Below, in pieces: positions 8,585-16,194 of a stretch of DNA of 64,000 nt (the first letter of the stretch is position 1; each line of letters starts with the position of its first letter). Source of the stretch: Tessaracoccus rhinocerotis (GTDB lineage Bacteria > Actinomycetota > Actinomycetes > Propionibacteriales > Propionibacteriaceae). The notes under the pieces are model-generated. The model searched no databases. It had not been told where the DNA came from and saw only the letters and a list, made by a program, of their open reading frames with translations. Location: contig NZ_VKKG01000002.1 in the NCBI RefSeq assembly GCF_007197885.1, positions 310,001 through 374,000 on the forward strand. Direction: 5' to 3'. Made by a program: the position numbers and the translations under genes.

Positions 8585-8998
8585 ATGGTTTGGGCGATCG
8601 TCGTAGTGGCCGTGCTGGTGATGGCAGTGGGTGCCTGGGTGGGCACGGGCAAGCTGGGCGAGATGCCCGACGTGGTCAACGACCGCCCCAAGGGCCGCAT
8701 CCCCGACGGCGAGGTCGATGCCGCGTTCCTTGAGGGGCTCGCGGTGCCGCTGGCCCCCACCGGGTACGACCCCGCGCAGGTGGACAAGTATCTCGACGAC
8801 GTGATCGCCGGGGAAGCCGCGCCCGCCGCCGAGGTGCGCTTCGACACGGTGCGGCGCGGCTACGACATGCAGGTGGTCGACGCCATCCTCGAGCGCGTCC
8901 CCGGAGCCCACGAGGCCCGACGGGCAGTCGCGCAGGACGCGGAACCGGCTGCCGTGGAGGACGTGGCCGATACGGTTGCGGACACCGAGACGCGCTGA
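8585..8998 (+). CDS. Small membrane protein with DivIVA-type repeats
   Basis: A 137-residue protein with one N-terminal membrane segment (residues about 2-21, rich in V and A) followed by two short DivIVA-domain repeats: GYDPAQVDKYLDDV near 60 and RRGYDMQVVDAILERV near 87. The C-terminal tail is acidic. Such DivI1A repeats occur in actinobacterial proteins linked to the cell pole and envelope growth; the syntenic M. tuberculosis gene is Rv1209. TAGGCT at 8572-8577 lies 7 nt before the ATG, overlapping the end of the LOG gene, so it can be transcribed separately as a leaderless mRNA. Precise function is unknown. Confidence 0.75.
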   Translation: MVWAIVVVAVLVMAVGAWVGTGKLGEMPDVVNDRPKGRIPDGEVDAAFLEGLAVPLAPTGYDPAQVDKYLDDVIAGEAAPAAEVRFDTVRRGYDMQVVDAILERVPGAHEARRAVAQDAEPAAVEDVADTVADTETR

Positions 8999-9071
8999 GG
9001 CGTGCCGTGGCCCGCGAAATGCGGAATAATAGGGCACAACCACGTAAACGCAAAGGATCGAGGTTGGCAAG

Positions 9072-9239
9072 ATGGCAGCGATGAAGCCCCGTACGGGTGA
9101 CGGCCCCATGGAGGTCACGAAAGAGGGCCGGGACATTGTTATGCGCGTACCCGTGGACGGCGGTGGACGCCTGGTGGTCGAGATGAACGCCACCGAGGCA
9201 ACGGCCTTGTTGACCGCGCTGAAGGACGTCGTCGGCTGA
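9072..9239 (+). CDS. DUF3117 small protein
   Basis: A 55-residue protein, too short for most gene filters but clearly real. It begins MAAMKPRTGDGPMEVTKEG, continues IVMRVPVDGGGRLVVEM and ends LTALKDVVG, which is the conserved pattern of the actinobacterial DUF3117 family (Rv1211 in M. tuberculosis). Its place between a DivIVA-repeat protein and glgA is also the mycobacterial order. A purine-rich stretch GGATCGAGG lies 11-19 nt upstream. AATAAT near 9026-9031 could be the -10 box. A strong hairpin terminator follows 23 bp after the stop. Function is unknown; the family is small, soluble and strongly conserved. Confidence 0.9.
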   Translation: MAAMKPRTGDGPMEVTKEGRDIVMRVPVDGGGRLVVEMNATEATALLTALKDVVG

Positions 9240-9262
9240 CGAACGCCCTCCGCTGAACAACG

Positions 9263-9294
9263 AGAGGCCGCCCGGTGCGAACCGGGCGGCCTCT
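9263..9294. terminator. Bidirectional hairpin terminator between DUF3117 gene and glgA
   Basis: A perfect 13-bp stem (AGAGGCCGCCCGG against CCGGGCGGCCTCT) encloses a 6-nt loop, TGCGAA. It sits between two convergent genes, 23 bp after the DUF3117 stop and 16 bp before the glgA stop. Only two T follow on the plus strand, as is common for actinobacterial terminators without long U tracts. Confidence 0.85.
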
Positions 9295-9310
9295 TGGCGT
9301 CTGCAGCCTG

Positions 9311-10507
9311 CTACCGGCCCGCGTGGTGCGCGATCGCAGCCTCGTAGACGGCGACCGTCTCCTGCGCGATCCTGGCCCAGGAGAACTCCTCGATACAGCG
9401 CTCCCGGCCGGCCCTGCCGAAGGCTCGTGCCTGCTCCGGGTTCCGCGTGAGCTGGTTGACACGGTCGGCGAACGTGGACTCGAAGTCGGAGACGAACGAG
9501 GGATCGTCGGCCCGTGCCGGGTCGTAGGGGACCAGGAGGCCGGTCTGGCCGTCCATGACGACCTCCGGGATGCCTCCGACCGCCGACGCCACGACTGCGG
9601 TCTCGCAGGCCATGGCCTCGAGGTTGACGATGCCCAGCGGCTCGTAGACGCTCGGACAGGCGAACACGCTCGCATGGGTCAGGACCTGCCGCACCGAGGC
9701 GCGGGGCAGCATCTCCTGGACCCAGACCACCGGTGCCGAGCGCTGCTTCTCCAGCTCGGCGAAGGCCGCCTCGAACTCGGCCGCGATCGCGGGGGTGTCT
9801 GGGGCGCCCGCGAGCAGCACCACCTGGGTGTCGGGGTCGAAGCTGGTTGCTGCCCGCACGAGGTGCACGAGGCCCTTCTGGCGGGTGATCCGGCCGACGA
9901 ACGCCACCGACGGGCGGTCCGGGTCGATGCCGAGGCCCTCCACCACGTCGCGCTCGGTGTCCGGACGGAACTCGTCGGTGTCGATCCCGTTGCGGACCAC
10001 GTGCACCCGGTCGGGATCCAGGTCCGGGTAGCTCGCCAGCACGTCGAGGCGCATGCCGGAGCTCACCGAGATGACTGCGTCGGCCGCCTCATAGGCGGTC
10101 TTCTCCGCCCAGGAGCTGATCGCGTAGCCGCCGCCGAGCTGCTCGGCCTTCCAGGGGCGGTGCGGTTCCAGCGAGTGGGAGGTCACCACGTGCGGGACGT
10201 CCCGGATCAGCCCGGCGAGGTGGCCGGCCATGTTGGCGTACCAGGTGTGCGAGTGCAGCACGTCCACGTCGTCCGCCACCGCCGCAGCCATCGAGAGGTC
10301 CGCGCCCAGCACGCGCAGGGCCGCGTTGGCCCCGGCCGGGTAGCTCTCGGCGTGTGCCGTCGCGCCCTCGCGGGGGTTGCCCATGCAGTGGACCTCGACG
10401 TCGATCAGCTTGCGCAGCTGCGGGACCAGCTGCGCGACGTGGACGCCGGCGCCGCCGTAGATCGACGGCGGGTACTCACGTGTCAGCAGCGACAGTTTCA
10501 TGCTCAT
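9311..10507 (-). CDS. glgA: Glycogen synthase / ADP-glucose-dependent alpha-glucosyltransferase, GT4 actinobacterial type
   Basis: A 398-residue GT-B glycosyltransferase. It opens with MKLSLLTREYPPSIYGGAGVH, closely matching the M. tuberculosis Rv1212c start, and contains VAFVGRITRQKGLVHLV near 205-221 and the donor-site region ACPSVYEPLGIVNLEAMACE near 305-325 with the E-x7-E motif. Actinobacterial GlgA of this type uses ADP-glucose and is involved in alpha-1,4-glucan or maltose-1-phosphate synthesis. I chose ATG 10507 because CACGAT lies 7 nt upstream; ATG 10501 is an equally plausible start. It is divergent from glgC, which makes its substrate. Confidence 0.9.
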   Translation of the reverse strand: MSMKLSLLTREYPPSIYGGAGVHVAQLVPQLRKLIDVEVHCMGNPREGATAHAESYPAGANAALRVLGADLSMAAAVADDVDVLHSHTWYANMAGHLAGLIRDVPHVVTSHSLEPHRPWKAEQLGGGYAISSWAEKTAYEAADAVISVSSGMRLDVLASYPDLDPDRVHVVRNGIDTDEFRPDTERDVVEGLGIDPDRPSVAFVGRITRQKGLVHLVRAATSFDPDTQVVLLAGAPDTPAIAAEFEAAFAELEKQRSAPVVWVQEMLPRASVRQVLTHASVFACPSVYEPLGIVNLEAMACETAVVASAVGGIPEVVMDGQTGLLVPYDPARADDPSFVSDFESTFADRVNQLTRNPEQARAFGRAGRERCIEEFSWARIAQETVAVYEAAIAHHAGR

Positions 10508-10596
10508 GGGACTGATCGTGTCACAGAACTTCCGGGGTCGGCACACGGATCCCGGAGGTTGTGGCCCGAGGCGACGATGCATCTTTTGCCAACTGG

Positions 10597-10625
10597 TTGT
10601 GGGGCCCATATGGATGCAATAGGTT
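10597..10625 (+). promoter_or_regulatory. Promoter of glgC
   Basis: TTGTGG (10597-10602), a 17-bp spacer and TAGGTT (10620-10625) form a good housekeeping-type promoter. Six bases separate the -10 box from the ATG, so the transcript would begin at or next to the start codon. Confidence 0.6.
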
Positions 10626-10631
10626 CAGCCC

Positions 10632-11858
10632 ATGGCCGCTCGTCCGAAAATCCTGTCCATCGTCCTCGCCGGTGGTGAGGGAAAGCGGCTGATGCCGCTC
10701 ACCGCCGACCGCGCGAAGCCAGCCGTGCCCTTCGGTGGCAACTACCGGCTGATCGACTTCGTGTTGTCCAACCTCGCCAACGCCGGCCTGACCAGGGTCG
10801 CGGTCCTCACGCAGTACAAGTCACACTCCCTCGACCGCCACATCTCCATGACCTGGCGGTTCTCCACGTTGCTCGGGGCCTACGTCACCCCGGTGCCGGC
10901 GCAACAGCGGCTGGGGCCGCGCTGGTACCAGGGCTCCGCGGACGCCATCTACCAGTCGCTCAACCTGATCCGCGACGAGGACCCCGACTACGTCGTCGTG
11001 TTCGGCGCGGACAACATCTACCGGATGGACGTCTCCCAGATGGTGGACGCCCACATCGACTCCGGCCTGGGGGCCACCGTCGCCGGGATCCGGGTGCCAC
11101 GCAAGGAGGCCAGCGCGTTCGGCATCATCGACGCCGCCGCCGACAACAAGATCAAGAGCTTCCTCGAAAAGCCCGCCGACCCGCCGGGGCTGGTCGACTC
11201 TCCCGACGAGTCGTTCGCGTCGATGGGCAACTACGTCTTCACCCGGCACGCCCTCATCGAGGCGCTGCGTGCCGACGCCGAGAACCCCACCGCGAAGCAC
11301 GACATGGGCGGCGACATCGTGCCCTGGTTCACCGAGCAGGGGCAGGCGCAGGTCTACGACTTCCAGGACAACGTGGTTCCCGGCGCCACCAGCAAGGACC
11401 GCGACTACTGGCGCGACGTCGGCACCATCGACGCCTACCACGAGGCCCACATGGACCTGGTCTCCGTGGACCCGGAGTTCAACCTCTACAACTCCCAGTG
11501 GCCGATCCTCACCAACCAGGCGCAGCTCCCGGGCGCGAAGTTCGTGATCCGAGGCAAGGCCGAGGACTCGATCGTCAACCCCGGCTGCATCATCTCCGGC
11601 GGCGAGGTGGACCGGACAGTGCTCGGCCCGAACGTCCACGTCGACAAGTGGTCGCAGATCACCGACTCCGTGCTCATGGACGGCGCCAGGGTGGGACGCG
11701 ACTGCGTCGTGCGCAAGGCCATCCTGGACAAGGGCGTGACGGTGCCCGACGGGGTCCAGATCGGCGTCGACCACGAGCACGACAGGGCACGCGGCTTCCA
11801 CGTCTCCTCCGGTGGCGTGGTCGTCATCGGCAAGGACGCGGTGGTCCCGAAGGACTGA
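10632..11858 (+). CDS. glgC: Glucose-1-phosphate adenylyltransferase (ADP-glucose pyrophosphorylase)
   Basis: A 408-residue enzyme converting glucose-1-phosphate and ATP to ADP-glucose and pyrophosphate. The nucleotide-binding N-terminus reads [19 protein letters not shown] (residues about 12-30), with IDFVLSN near 44, the substrate loop [17 protein letters not shown] near 92-108, and SFLEKP near 175. The C-terminal 130 residues form the left-handed beta-helix typical of bacterial GlgC ([20 protein letters not shown] and following hexad repeats). It is divergent from glgA with the shared 124-bp region carrying promoters for both. Length and motifs are standard. Confidence 0.95.
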   Translation: MAARPKILSIVLAGGEGKRLMPLTADRAKPAVPFGGNYRLIDFVLSNLANAGLTRVAVLTQYKSHSLDRHISMTWRFSTLLGAYVTPVPAQQRLGPRWYQGSADAIYQSLNLIRDEDPDYVVVFGADNIYRMDVSQMVDAHIDSGLGATVAGIRVPRKEASAFGIIDAAADNKIKSFLEKPADPPGLVDSPDESFASMGNYVFTRHALIEALRADAENPTAKHDMGGDIVPWFTEQGQAQVYDFQDNVVPGATSKDRDYWRDVGTIDAYHEAHMDLVSVDPEFNLYNSQWPILTNQAQLPGAKFVIRGKAEDSIVNPGCIISGGEVDRTVLGPNVHVDKWSQITDSVLMDGARVGRDCVVRKAILDKGVTVPDGVQIGVDHEHDRARGFHVSSGGVVVIGKDAVVPKD

Positions 11859-11919
11859 CACGAACGGGGGCACGCCCTCGGCAAGCACCGAGCTCGCTGC
11901 GCTCGCGCGATTTTCTGTT

Positions 11920-11957
11920 CCGACGAACCAGGCGCGCTTCGCTCGACGGTTCGTCGG
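11920..11957. terminator. Inverted repeat between glgC and methyltransferase, possible terminator
   Basis: CCGACGAACC (11920-11929) and GGTTCGTCGG (11948-11957) are perfect 10-bp inverted arms around an 18-nt loop. The element lies between two convergent genes and ends exactly before the methyltransferase stop codon. No T tract follows on either strand. The 99-bp gap holds nothing else I can identify. Confidence 0.45.
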
Positions 11958-12614
11958 TCAGTTCTTGACCGCCACCAGCAGGCCGTTGCCGATCGGCAGC
12001 AGGGTCTGCTGGTACGCGTCGGACTCGTTGACCGCCTGCAGCGCCTCCCGGATGATGATGGCCTCGTCGCCCTCGTTCTCCGGGTCCGCCACCTGGTTGT
12101 GCCACAGGACGTCGTTGACCACCAGCAGGCCACCGGGGCGCAGCAGGCGCTCGGCGTTGGCGACGTACTCCACGTACTCCAGCTTGTCGCCGTTGACGAA
12201 CACGATGTCGTAGGCGCCGCTGTTCAGCTTGGGGAGCACCTCCAGCGGGTTGCCCGCGATCAGGCGGAACTTCGAGGACGTGTAGCCCGCCTCGGTCAGC
12301 AGCTTGCGCGCGGGAAGCTGGGAATCGGTCTCCGGGTCGATGCTGGTGAGGATCCCGCCCTCGGCCATGCCCTCGAAGAGCGCGAGCGCCGAGGCGCCCA
12401 TCGCGGTGCCGACCTCGACGACAAGCTTGGCCCGGGTGGTGGCGGCGAGCACCGTCAGCGTGGCGACGACGCCGGGGCTGATCGGAGTCAGGCCGCTGAG
12501 GGTGGCCTCGTCCCTGGCGAGGCGCACGGCCTCGGGCATCGCGACGTAGTCCTCGGCGAACTCCCAGCTCTGCTGGCTCGGGACTGCATTGTTCTGCGGC
12601 TGTGTGCTGTTCAC
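11958..12614 (-). CDS. O-methyltransferase (class I SAM-dependent, Rv1220c-like)
   Basis: A 218-residue methyltransferase. The SAM-binding motif I is VVEVGTAMGASALALFEGM (residues about 72-90), followed by the acidic residue of strand 2 in LTSIDPETD and the motif DIVFVNGDKLEYVEYV near 139, as in caffeoyl-CoA-type O-methyltransferases. The N-terminal MPEAVRLARDEA helix is also typical. M. tuberculosis has such a gene (Rv1220c) immediately before sigE, as here apart from dapA. The GTG start is 6 nt from TAGGGT, suggesting a leaderless mRNA. The substrate is unknown. Confidence 0.85.
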   Translation of the reverse strand: MNSTQPQNNAVPSQQSWEFAEDYVAMPEAVRLARDEATLSGLTPISPGVVATLTVLAATTRAKLVVEVGTAMGASALALFEGMAEGGILTSIDPETDSQLPARKLLTEAGYTSSKFRLIAGNPLEVLPKLNSGAYDIVFVNGDKLEYVEYVANAERLLRPGGLLVVNDVLWHNQVADPENEGDEAIIIREALQAVNESDAYQQTLLPIGNGLLVAVKN

Positions 12615-12648
12615 AGGGCCACCCTACCGATTCCCCTAGGATGAGCGC
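12615..12648. promoter_or_regulatory. Compact divergent leaderless promoters (methyltransferase / dapA)
   Basis: Only 34 bp separate the two divergent start codons. TAGGAT (12637-12642, plus strand) lies 6 nt before the dapA ATG, and TAGGGT (12626-12621, minus strand) lies 6 nt before the methyltransferase GTG. The two -10 boxes are 10 bp apart, so each -35 region falls beyond the opposite -10 box and the two promoters must compete. Confidence 0.55.
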
Positions 12649-13578
12649 ATGAGTCATGACGCAACCACCGAACTGGGGGACCAGCCCGAAGACACGCACA
12701 TGCCGGTCTTCGGTCGATTGCTCACCGCGATGGTCACGCCGTTCGGCAAGGACGGCGGCATCGACCACTCGGAGGCGGCCAGGCTCGCCGCGCACCTCGT
12801 CGACGACCTCGGCAACGAGGGGCTCGTCGTCAACGGCACGACTGGGGAGTCGCCCACCACCTCCGACGAGGAGCAGGCGGCGCTGCTGCGGACCGTCGTC
12901 GAGGCAGTGGGGGACCGGGCGAGCGTGGTCGCCGGCGTCGGCACGTTCTCCACCGAGCACACGGTCCACCTCGCCGAGCAGGCAGCCGCCGCCGGCGCCG
13001 AAGGCCTCCTCGTGGTCTCCCCGTACTACTCCCGCCCGCCGCTGGACGCGCTCGAGGCCTACCACCTCGCCGTCGCGGAGGCCACGGACCTGCCGATCAT
13101 GCTCTACGACATCCCGCACCGCGTCGGGCTGCCCATTCCGGAGGACCTCCTCATCCGGCTCGCGGCGCACCCGAACATCGTCGCGGTCAAGGACGCCAAG
13201 GGTGATGCGGTGTCGTCCTCCGCCGTGATCGCGGCCACCACGCTCGACTACTACGCCGGCGACGACGGCTTCCTGCTGCCGCTGCTCGGCGTGGGCGGCG
13301 TCGGGGTGGTCGGGACCTCCACGCACTTCAGCGGACGTCAGGCAAGGGCCATCATCGAGGCGCACGCCGCCGGCGACACCCGGCGCGCCATCGCCATCCA
13401 CCAGGCCGCGCTGCCGGTCTTCCGGGGCGTGTTCGCCACGCAGGGCTGCATGATGGTGAAGGCCGCCCTCAACGCGCGGGGATGGAGCGTCGGTGACTGC
13501 CGACCGCCCATGGGCACCGTCGCGCCGGAGATGCTGGAGACGTTCCTGGCCACGCTGCATCACCTTCTCGAGGACTGA
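12649..13578 (+). CDS. dapA: 4-hydroxy-tetrahydrodipicolinate synthase
   Basis: A 309-residue aldolase of the DapA/NanA family. It condenses pyruvate with aspartate semialdehyde at the start of the diaminopimelate/lysine branch. Key residues are visible: VNGTTGESPT with Thr64/65, LYDIPHRVG with Tyr153 and Arg158, and the Schiff-base Lys181 in VAVKDAKGD. The end YYAGDDGFLLPLLGVGGVG is also typical. The start at 12649 has TAGGAT 6 nt upstream, which favours it over the internal ATG at 12700 that aligns better with the family start. A dapA at this position differs from M. tuberculosis, where it lies elsewhere. Confidence 0.92.
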   Translation: MSHDATTELGDQPEDTHMPVFGRLLTAMVTPFGKDGGIDHSEAARLAAHLVDDLGNEGLVVNGTTGESPTTSDEEQAALLRTVVEAVGDRASVVAGVGTFSTEHTVHLAEQAAAAGAEGLLVVSPYYSRPPLDALEAYHLAVAEATDLPIMLYDIPHRVGLPIPEDLLIRLAAHPNIVAVKDAKGDAVSSSAVIAATTLDYYAGDDGFLLPLLGVGGVGVVGTSTHFSGRQARAIIEAHAAGDTRRAIAIHQAALPVFRGVFATQGCMMVKAALNARGWSVGDCRPPMGTVAPEMLETFLATLHHLLED

Positions 13579-13583
13579 GCCCG

Positions 13584-13609
13584 GGAACATTCGGGGTCGC
13601 CCGAGCGTT
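13584..13609 (+). promoter_or_regulatory. ECF (SigE-type) promoter upstream of sigE
   Basis: GGAAC (13584-13588), a 17-bp spacer and CGTT (13606-13609) make a textbook ECF promoter for SigE/SigH-like factors, 60-80 bp before the sigE start. It implies positive autoregulation. A second, housekeeping-like -10 box, CAGACT at 13653-13658, lies 6 nt before the ATG. Confidence 0.7.
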
Positions 13610-13664
13610 GTACCTGTGCATGGACTCACAGCTTCCTCACAGGTGGGGCTGTCAGACTGGATTA

Positions 13665-14261
13665 ATGGAAGGGTCGCGATTGTTCAAGGGCAAGCCGAAG
13701 CAGGCCGTCGACGAGGCGGTCGGTTGGACTGCGCCCACGTGGGCCGAGCTGGTCCGTGACCACTCCGCCCAGGTGTACCGGCTGGCCTACCGGCTGACCG
13801 GCAACCAGCACGACGCCGAGGACCTGACCCAGGACGTGTTCGTCCGGGTCTTCCGGTCCATCCACACCTTCCGGCCCGGCACCCTCGAGGGCTGGCTGCA
13901 CCGCATCACCACCAACGTCTTCCTCGACGGCGCCCGCCGCAAGCAGCGGATCCGGATGGACGCCCTCAGCGTCGCCCCGGACCACGTCTGGGGCTCCGCC
14001 TCCGGTGCCGGGGACCTGCACGCCGACGCGATCCTCGACGCCGACGTCGCGGAGGCCCTCGCTGGCCTGACCCCCGAGCAGCGCGTCGCCGTCGTCCTGT
14101 GCGACATCGAGGGACTCAGCTACGAGGAGATCTCCGACGTCCTGGACATCAAGCTCGGAACCGTGCGCAGCCGTATCGCACGCGGCCGCTCCCAGTTGCG
14201 CGCCTCACTCGCGCACCGGGCACCCGTGGAGGGACACGAGCGCTACCTCGGGGTGTCCTGA
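13665..14261 (+). CDS. sigE: ECF RNA polymerase sigma factor, SigE type
   Basis: A 198-residue sigma-70 family ECF factor. Region 2 is VYRLAYRLTGNQHDAEDLTQDVFVRVFRS (about residues 34-63) and region 4 is LTPEQRVAVVLCDIEGLSYEEISDVL... with LGTVRSRIARGRSQLR (about 128-180). Both are close to M. tuberculosis SigE (Rv1221), and the flanking genes (O-methyltransferase before, anti-sigma factor and tatB after) are those of the mycobacterial locus. I chose ATG 13665; in-frame starts at 13608 and 13620 exist, but 13608 lies inside the ECF -10 box. The stop is two bases from the anti-sigma GTG. Predicted role: envelope and heat stress response. Confidence 0.9.
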   Translation: MEGSRLFKGKPKQAVDEAVGWTAPTWAELVRDHSAQVYRLAYRLTGNQHDAEDLTQDVFVRVFRSIHTFRPGTLEGWLHRITTNVFLDGARRKQRIRMDALSVAPDHVWGSASGAGDLHADAILDADVAEALAGLTPEQRVAVVLCDIEGLSYEEISDVLDIKLGTVRSRIARGRSQLRASLAHRAPVEGHERYLGVS

Positions 14262-14263
14262 CG

Positions 14264-15727
14264 GTGACCGAGGGGCTGGGCAACGGTCGGTGCGGCAGGT
14301 TCTCCGAGGACCTGTCGGCGTTCGCGGACCACACCCTGCCCCCGCGCCGCTGGCAGCAGGTGGGCTACCACGTCGCCGGCTGCCCCGCCTGCCGTGACGA
14401 GGTCGCGGCCATCAAGCGCGTCTGCTCCAGGCTGAGCGGCAGTTGCGCCGCTCCCACCACGTCGGCCCCCGAATCGCTCGCCGCCCGGCTCGAACGGATC
14501 GCGGAAGGGGCCTCGGACGCCCCCCTCTACATGTCGGCCGGTGCCCCCGGCGAGCTGCCAAGCCGTCGTCGGGCCCGCAGCAGGCTCATCCGGCAGGGGA
14601 GCATCGCCGGCCTGGGTGCCCTGGCGACGATGTTCGTGCTCGCGCTGATGCTGGCACCGGACCCGCCGACGGTGGAGGACCCGGTCCACATGGCGCGCGA
14701 GGAGTACTCGCTGTCCATCACCTCCATCAGCGTCAACGAGACCATCGGGGCGGTGCTGCTGGCCCACGAGCGCGGGGCCCGGCCGTCGGAGCCCGTGCAG
14801 CAGCGGGCGCGGGCGAGCATCGTCGGCTCGCCGTTCGAGATCTCCGCCCGCGAGGCCGCGGCGGCCCTGTCCCACGGGCCTGAGGCCCACCTCACGTACT
14901 CAGGGACCCAGCGCGTCTGGATCTCCGACGGCAGGGGAGCGTTCCACGTCAACGACGTCAGGGTGGACGAGGTCGCCGGCGAGGGCTCGACCCTCGCGGT
15001 GCTGGACGCGCAAGGGGACGAGTTCGTCTCCTGGTTCGTGCCCACCTCCACCTGCTGCAGCCCCACCAGCCCTGCAGGTTGGAGCTTCCTCGAGTACGAG
15101 GGCCGCGACCAGGTGGCCGGACGCTGGGCGAAGGTCATCGAGGCGCGTGACGTCGACGGTCACACCGTCTCCAAGTGGTGGGTGGACACCGCCAACGGGA
15201 TGGTGCTGTGGACCGAGCGGTACGACACCTTCGGCCGCCCCACGGTGATCTCAGGCTTCACGGAGCTGGACCTCGAGCACGCCCAGCTGGCCCCCGACGG
15301 GATCGAGCTGGCGTTCATGAACGTTCCGGCCGCCGTCGTGAGCGAGCCCGTCCAGGAGTGGTGCACCGGCCTGCGGTACTGCCCCGAGATGCTCGCCGGC
15401 ATGCCGCTGGTGGCGCACGCGTCCTCGGACCTGGGGAACCGGACCACGATGCGACTCGTCTACTCGGACGGCTTCCGCAGCGTCAGCGTCTACTGGACCG
15501 AGGGCCTGCTCGCCGCCGACGGCGCCACCCGGGTGAGCGACGACACCCCGGGCATGCCCGAGGTCGAGGTGTGGCAGGCCGGCCACGGCGTGGTCTCGGT
15601 GGCCACCAACGGAGGGCTCGCCGTGCTGGACCGCGCGGTCAGTGCGCTGCCCGCGGAGGAGCCCTGGCGACCCACCCTGCTCGAGCGGTTCCGTGAGGGA
15701 CTGGCGCGAGTGGGCGGGATTAACTGA
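14264..15727 (+). CDS. Fused anti-sigma factor: zinc-binding RseA-like domain plus RseB/MucB-like extracytoplasmic domain
   Basis: A 487-residue protein, three times the usual RseA size. Residues 1-60 form the cytoplasmic anti-sigma part with the ZAS motif H-x3-C-x2-C (His36, Cys40, Cys43 in YHVAGCPACRDEV). One membrane span lies at about 111-132 (GSIAGLGALATMFVLALML). The remaining 350 residues are outside the membrane; stretches such as LTYSGTQRVWISDGRG, VAGRWAKVIEARDVDG and WWVDTANGMVLWTERYD recall the RseB/MucB/LolA sensor fold, and CC occurs at STCCSPTSP. It follows sigE after 2 bp with a GTG start. Inference: it holds SigE at the membrane and senses envelope lipid or protein damage within one polypeptide. 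The outer-domain assignment is by eye. Confidence 0.75.
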   Translation: MTEGLGNGRCGRFSEDLSAFADHTLPPRRWQQVGYHVAGCPACRDEVAAIKRVCSRLSGSCAAPTTSAPESLAARLERIAEGASDAPLYMSAGAPGELPSRRRARSRLIRQGSIAGLGALATMFVLALMLAPDPPTVEDPVHMAREEYSLSITSISVNETIGAVLLAHERGARPSEPVQQRARASIVGSPFEISAREAAAALSHGPEAHLTYSGTQRVWISDGRGAFHVNDVRVDEVAGEGSTLAVLDAQGDEFVSWFVPTSTCCSPTSPAGWSFLEYEGRDQVAGRWAKVIEARDVDGHTVSKWWVDTANGMVLWTERYDTFGRPTVISGFTELDLEHAQLAPDGIELAFMNVPAAVVSEPVQEWCTGLRYCPEMLAGMPLVAHASSDLGNRTTMRLVYSDGFRSVSVYWTEGLLAADGATRVSDDTPGMPEVEVWQAGHGVVSVATNGGLAVLDRAVSALPAEEPWRPTLLERFREGLARVGGIN

Positions 15728-15755
15728 AACCACGACCACCCGGTAGCCTGATTCC

Positions 15756-16181
15756 GTGTTTGGCATTGATGCAGTTGAGCTGGTGTTGCTCATCGCGCTC
15801 GCCGTCATCCTCTTCGGCCCCGAGAAGCTGCCACAGTTCGCCAAGAAGGCCGCCCGTGTGGTCGTCTACCTGCGGGGCATCGCCAACAACGCCCAGACCC
15901 AGCTCCGCTCCGAACTCGGCCCCGAGTACGCGGACCTGGAGATCAAGGACCTGAACCCGAAGGCGTTCGTGGCCAAGCACATGAGCGCCGAGATCCAGGC
16001 CATCGAGGAGGCTCGGGCGGACCTCGCCAACGCCAAGACCACCGTCACCTCGGCCGCCACGATGGCCAAGCAGGAGACCCGCTCGGCCACCACCCAGGCC
16101 GCGGCCGCGATCAAGGACAAGAACTCCACCGCGGCCGCCACCGTCGACAGCCCCGTCCTGTTCGACGACGAGGCCACCTGA
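15756..16181 (+). CDS. tatB: Sec-independent translocase subunit TatB
   Basis: A 141-residue protein beginning MFGIDAVELVLLIALAVILFG, a single N-terminal membrane helix followed by PEKLPQFAKKAARVVVYLRG, the amphipathic helix of TatA/B proteins. Its long acidic, Ala/Thr-rich cytoplasmic tail and the Glu in the membrane segment favour TatB over TatA. The GTG start lies 6 nt after TAGCCT (15744-15749), suggesting leaderless translation separate from the sigE operon. M. tuberculosis tatB (Rv1224) is also next to sigE/rseA, after htrA; no htrA is present here. TatB hands twin-arginine substrates to the translocon. Confidence 0.9.
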   Translation: MFGIDAVELVLLIALAVILFGPEKLPQFAKKAARVVVYLRGIANNAQTQLRSELGPEYADLEIKDLNPKAFVAKHMSAEIQAIEEARADLANAKTTVTSAATMAKQETRSATTQAAAAIKDKNSTAAATVDSPVLFDDEAT

Positions 16182-16194
16182 GCGGCGCGCCGGC

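Noticed and set aside
9275-10678. Long plus-strand open frame opposite glgA (and similar antisense frames across the window)
   Set aside because: High-GC sequence gives long shadow frames. The minus-strand glgA motifs are unambiguous; the plus frame has low-complexity composition and no family features.
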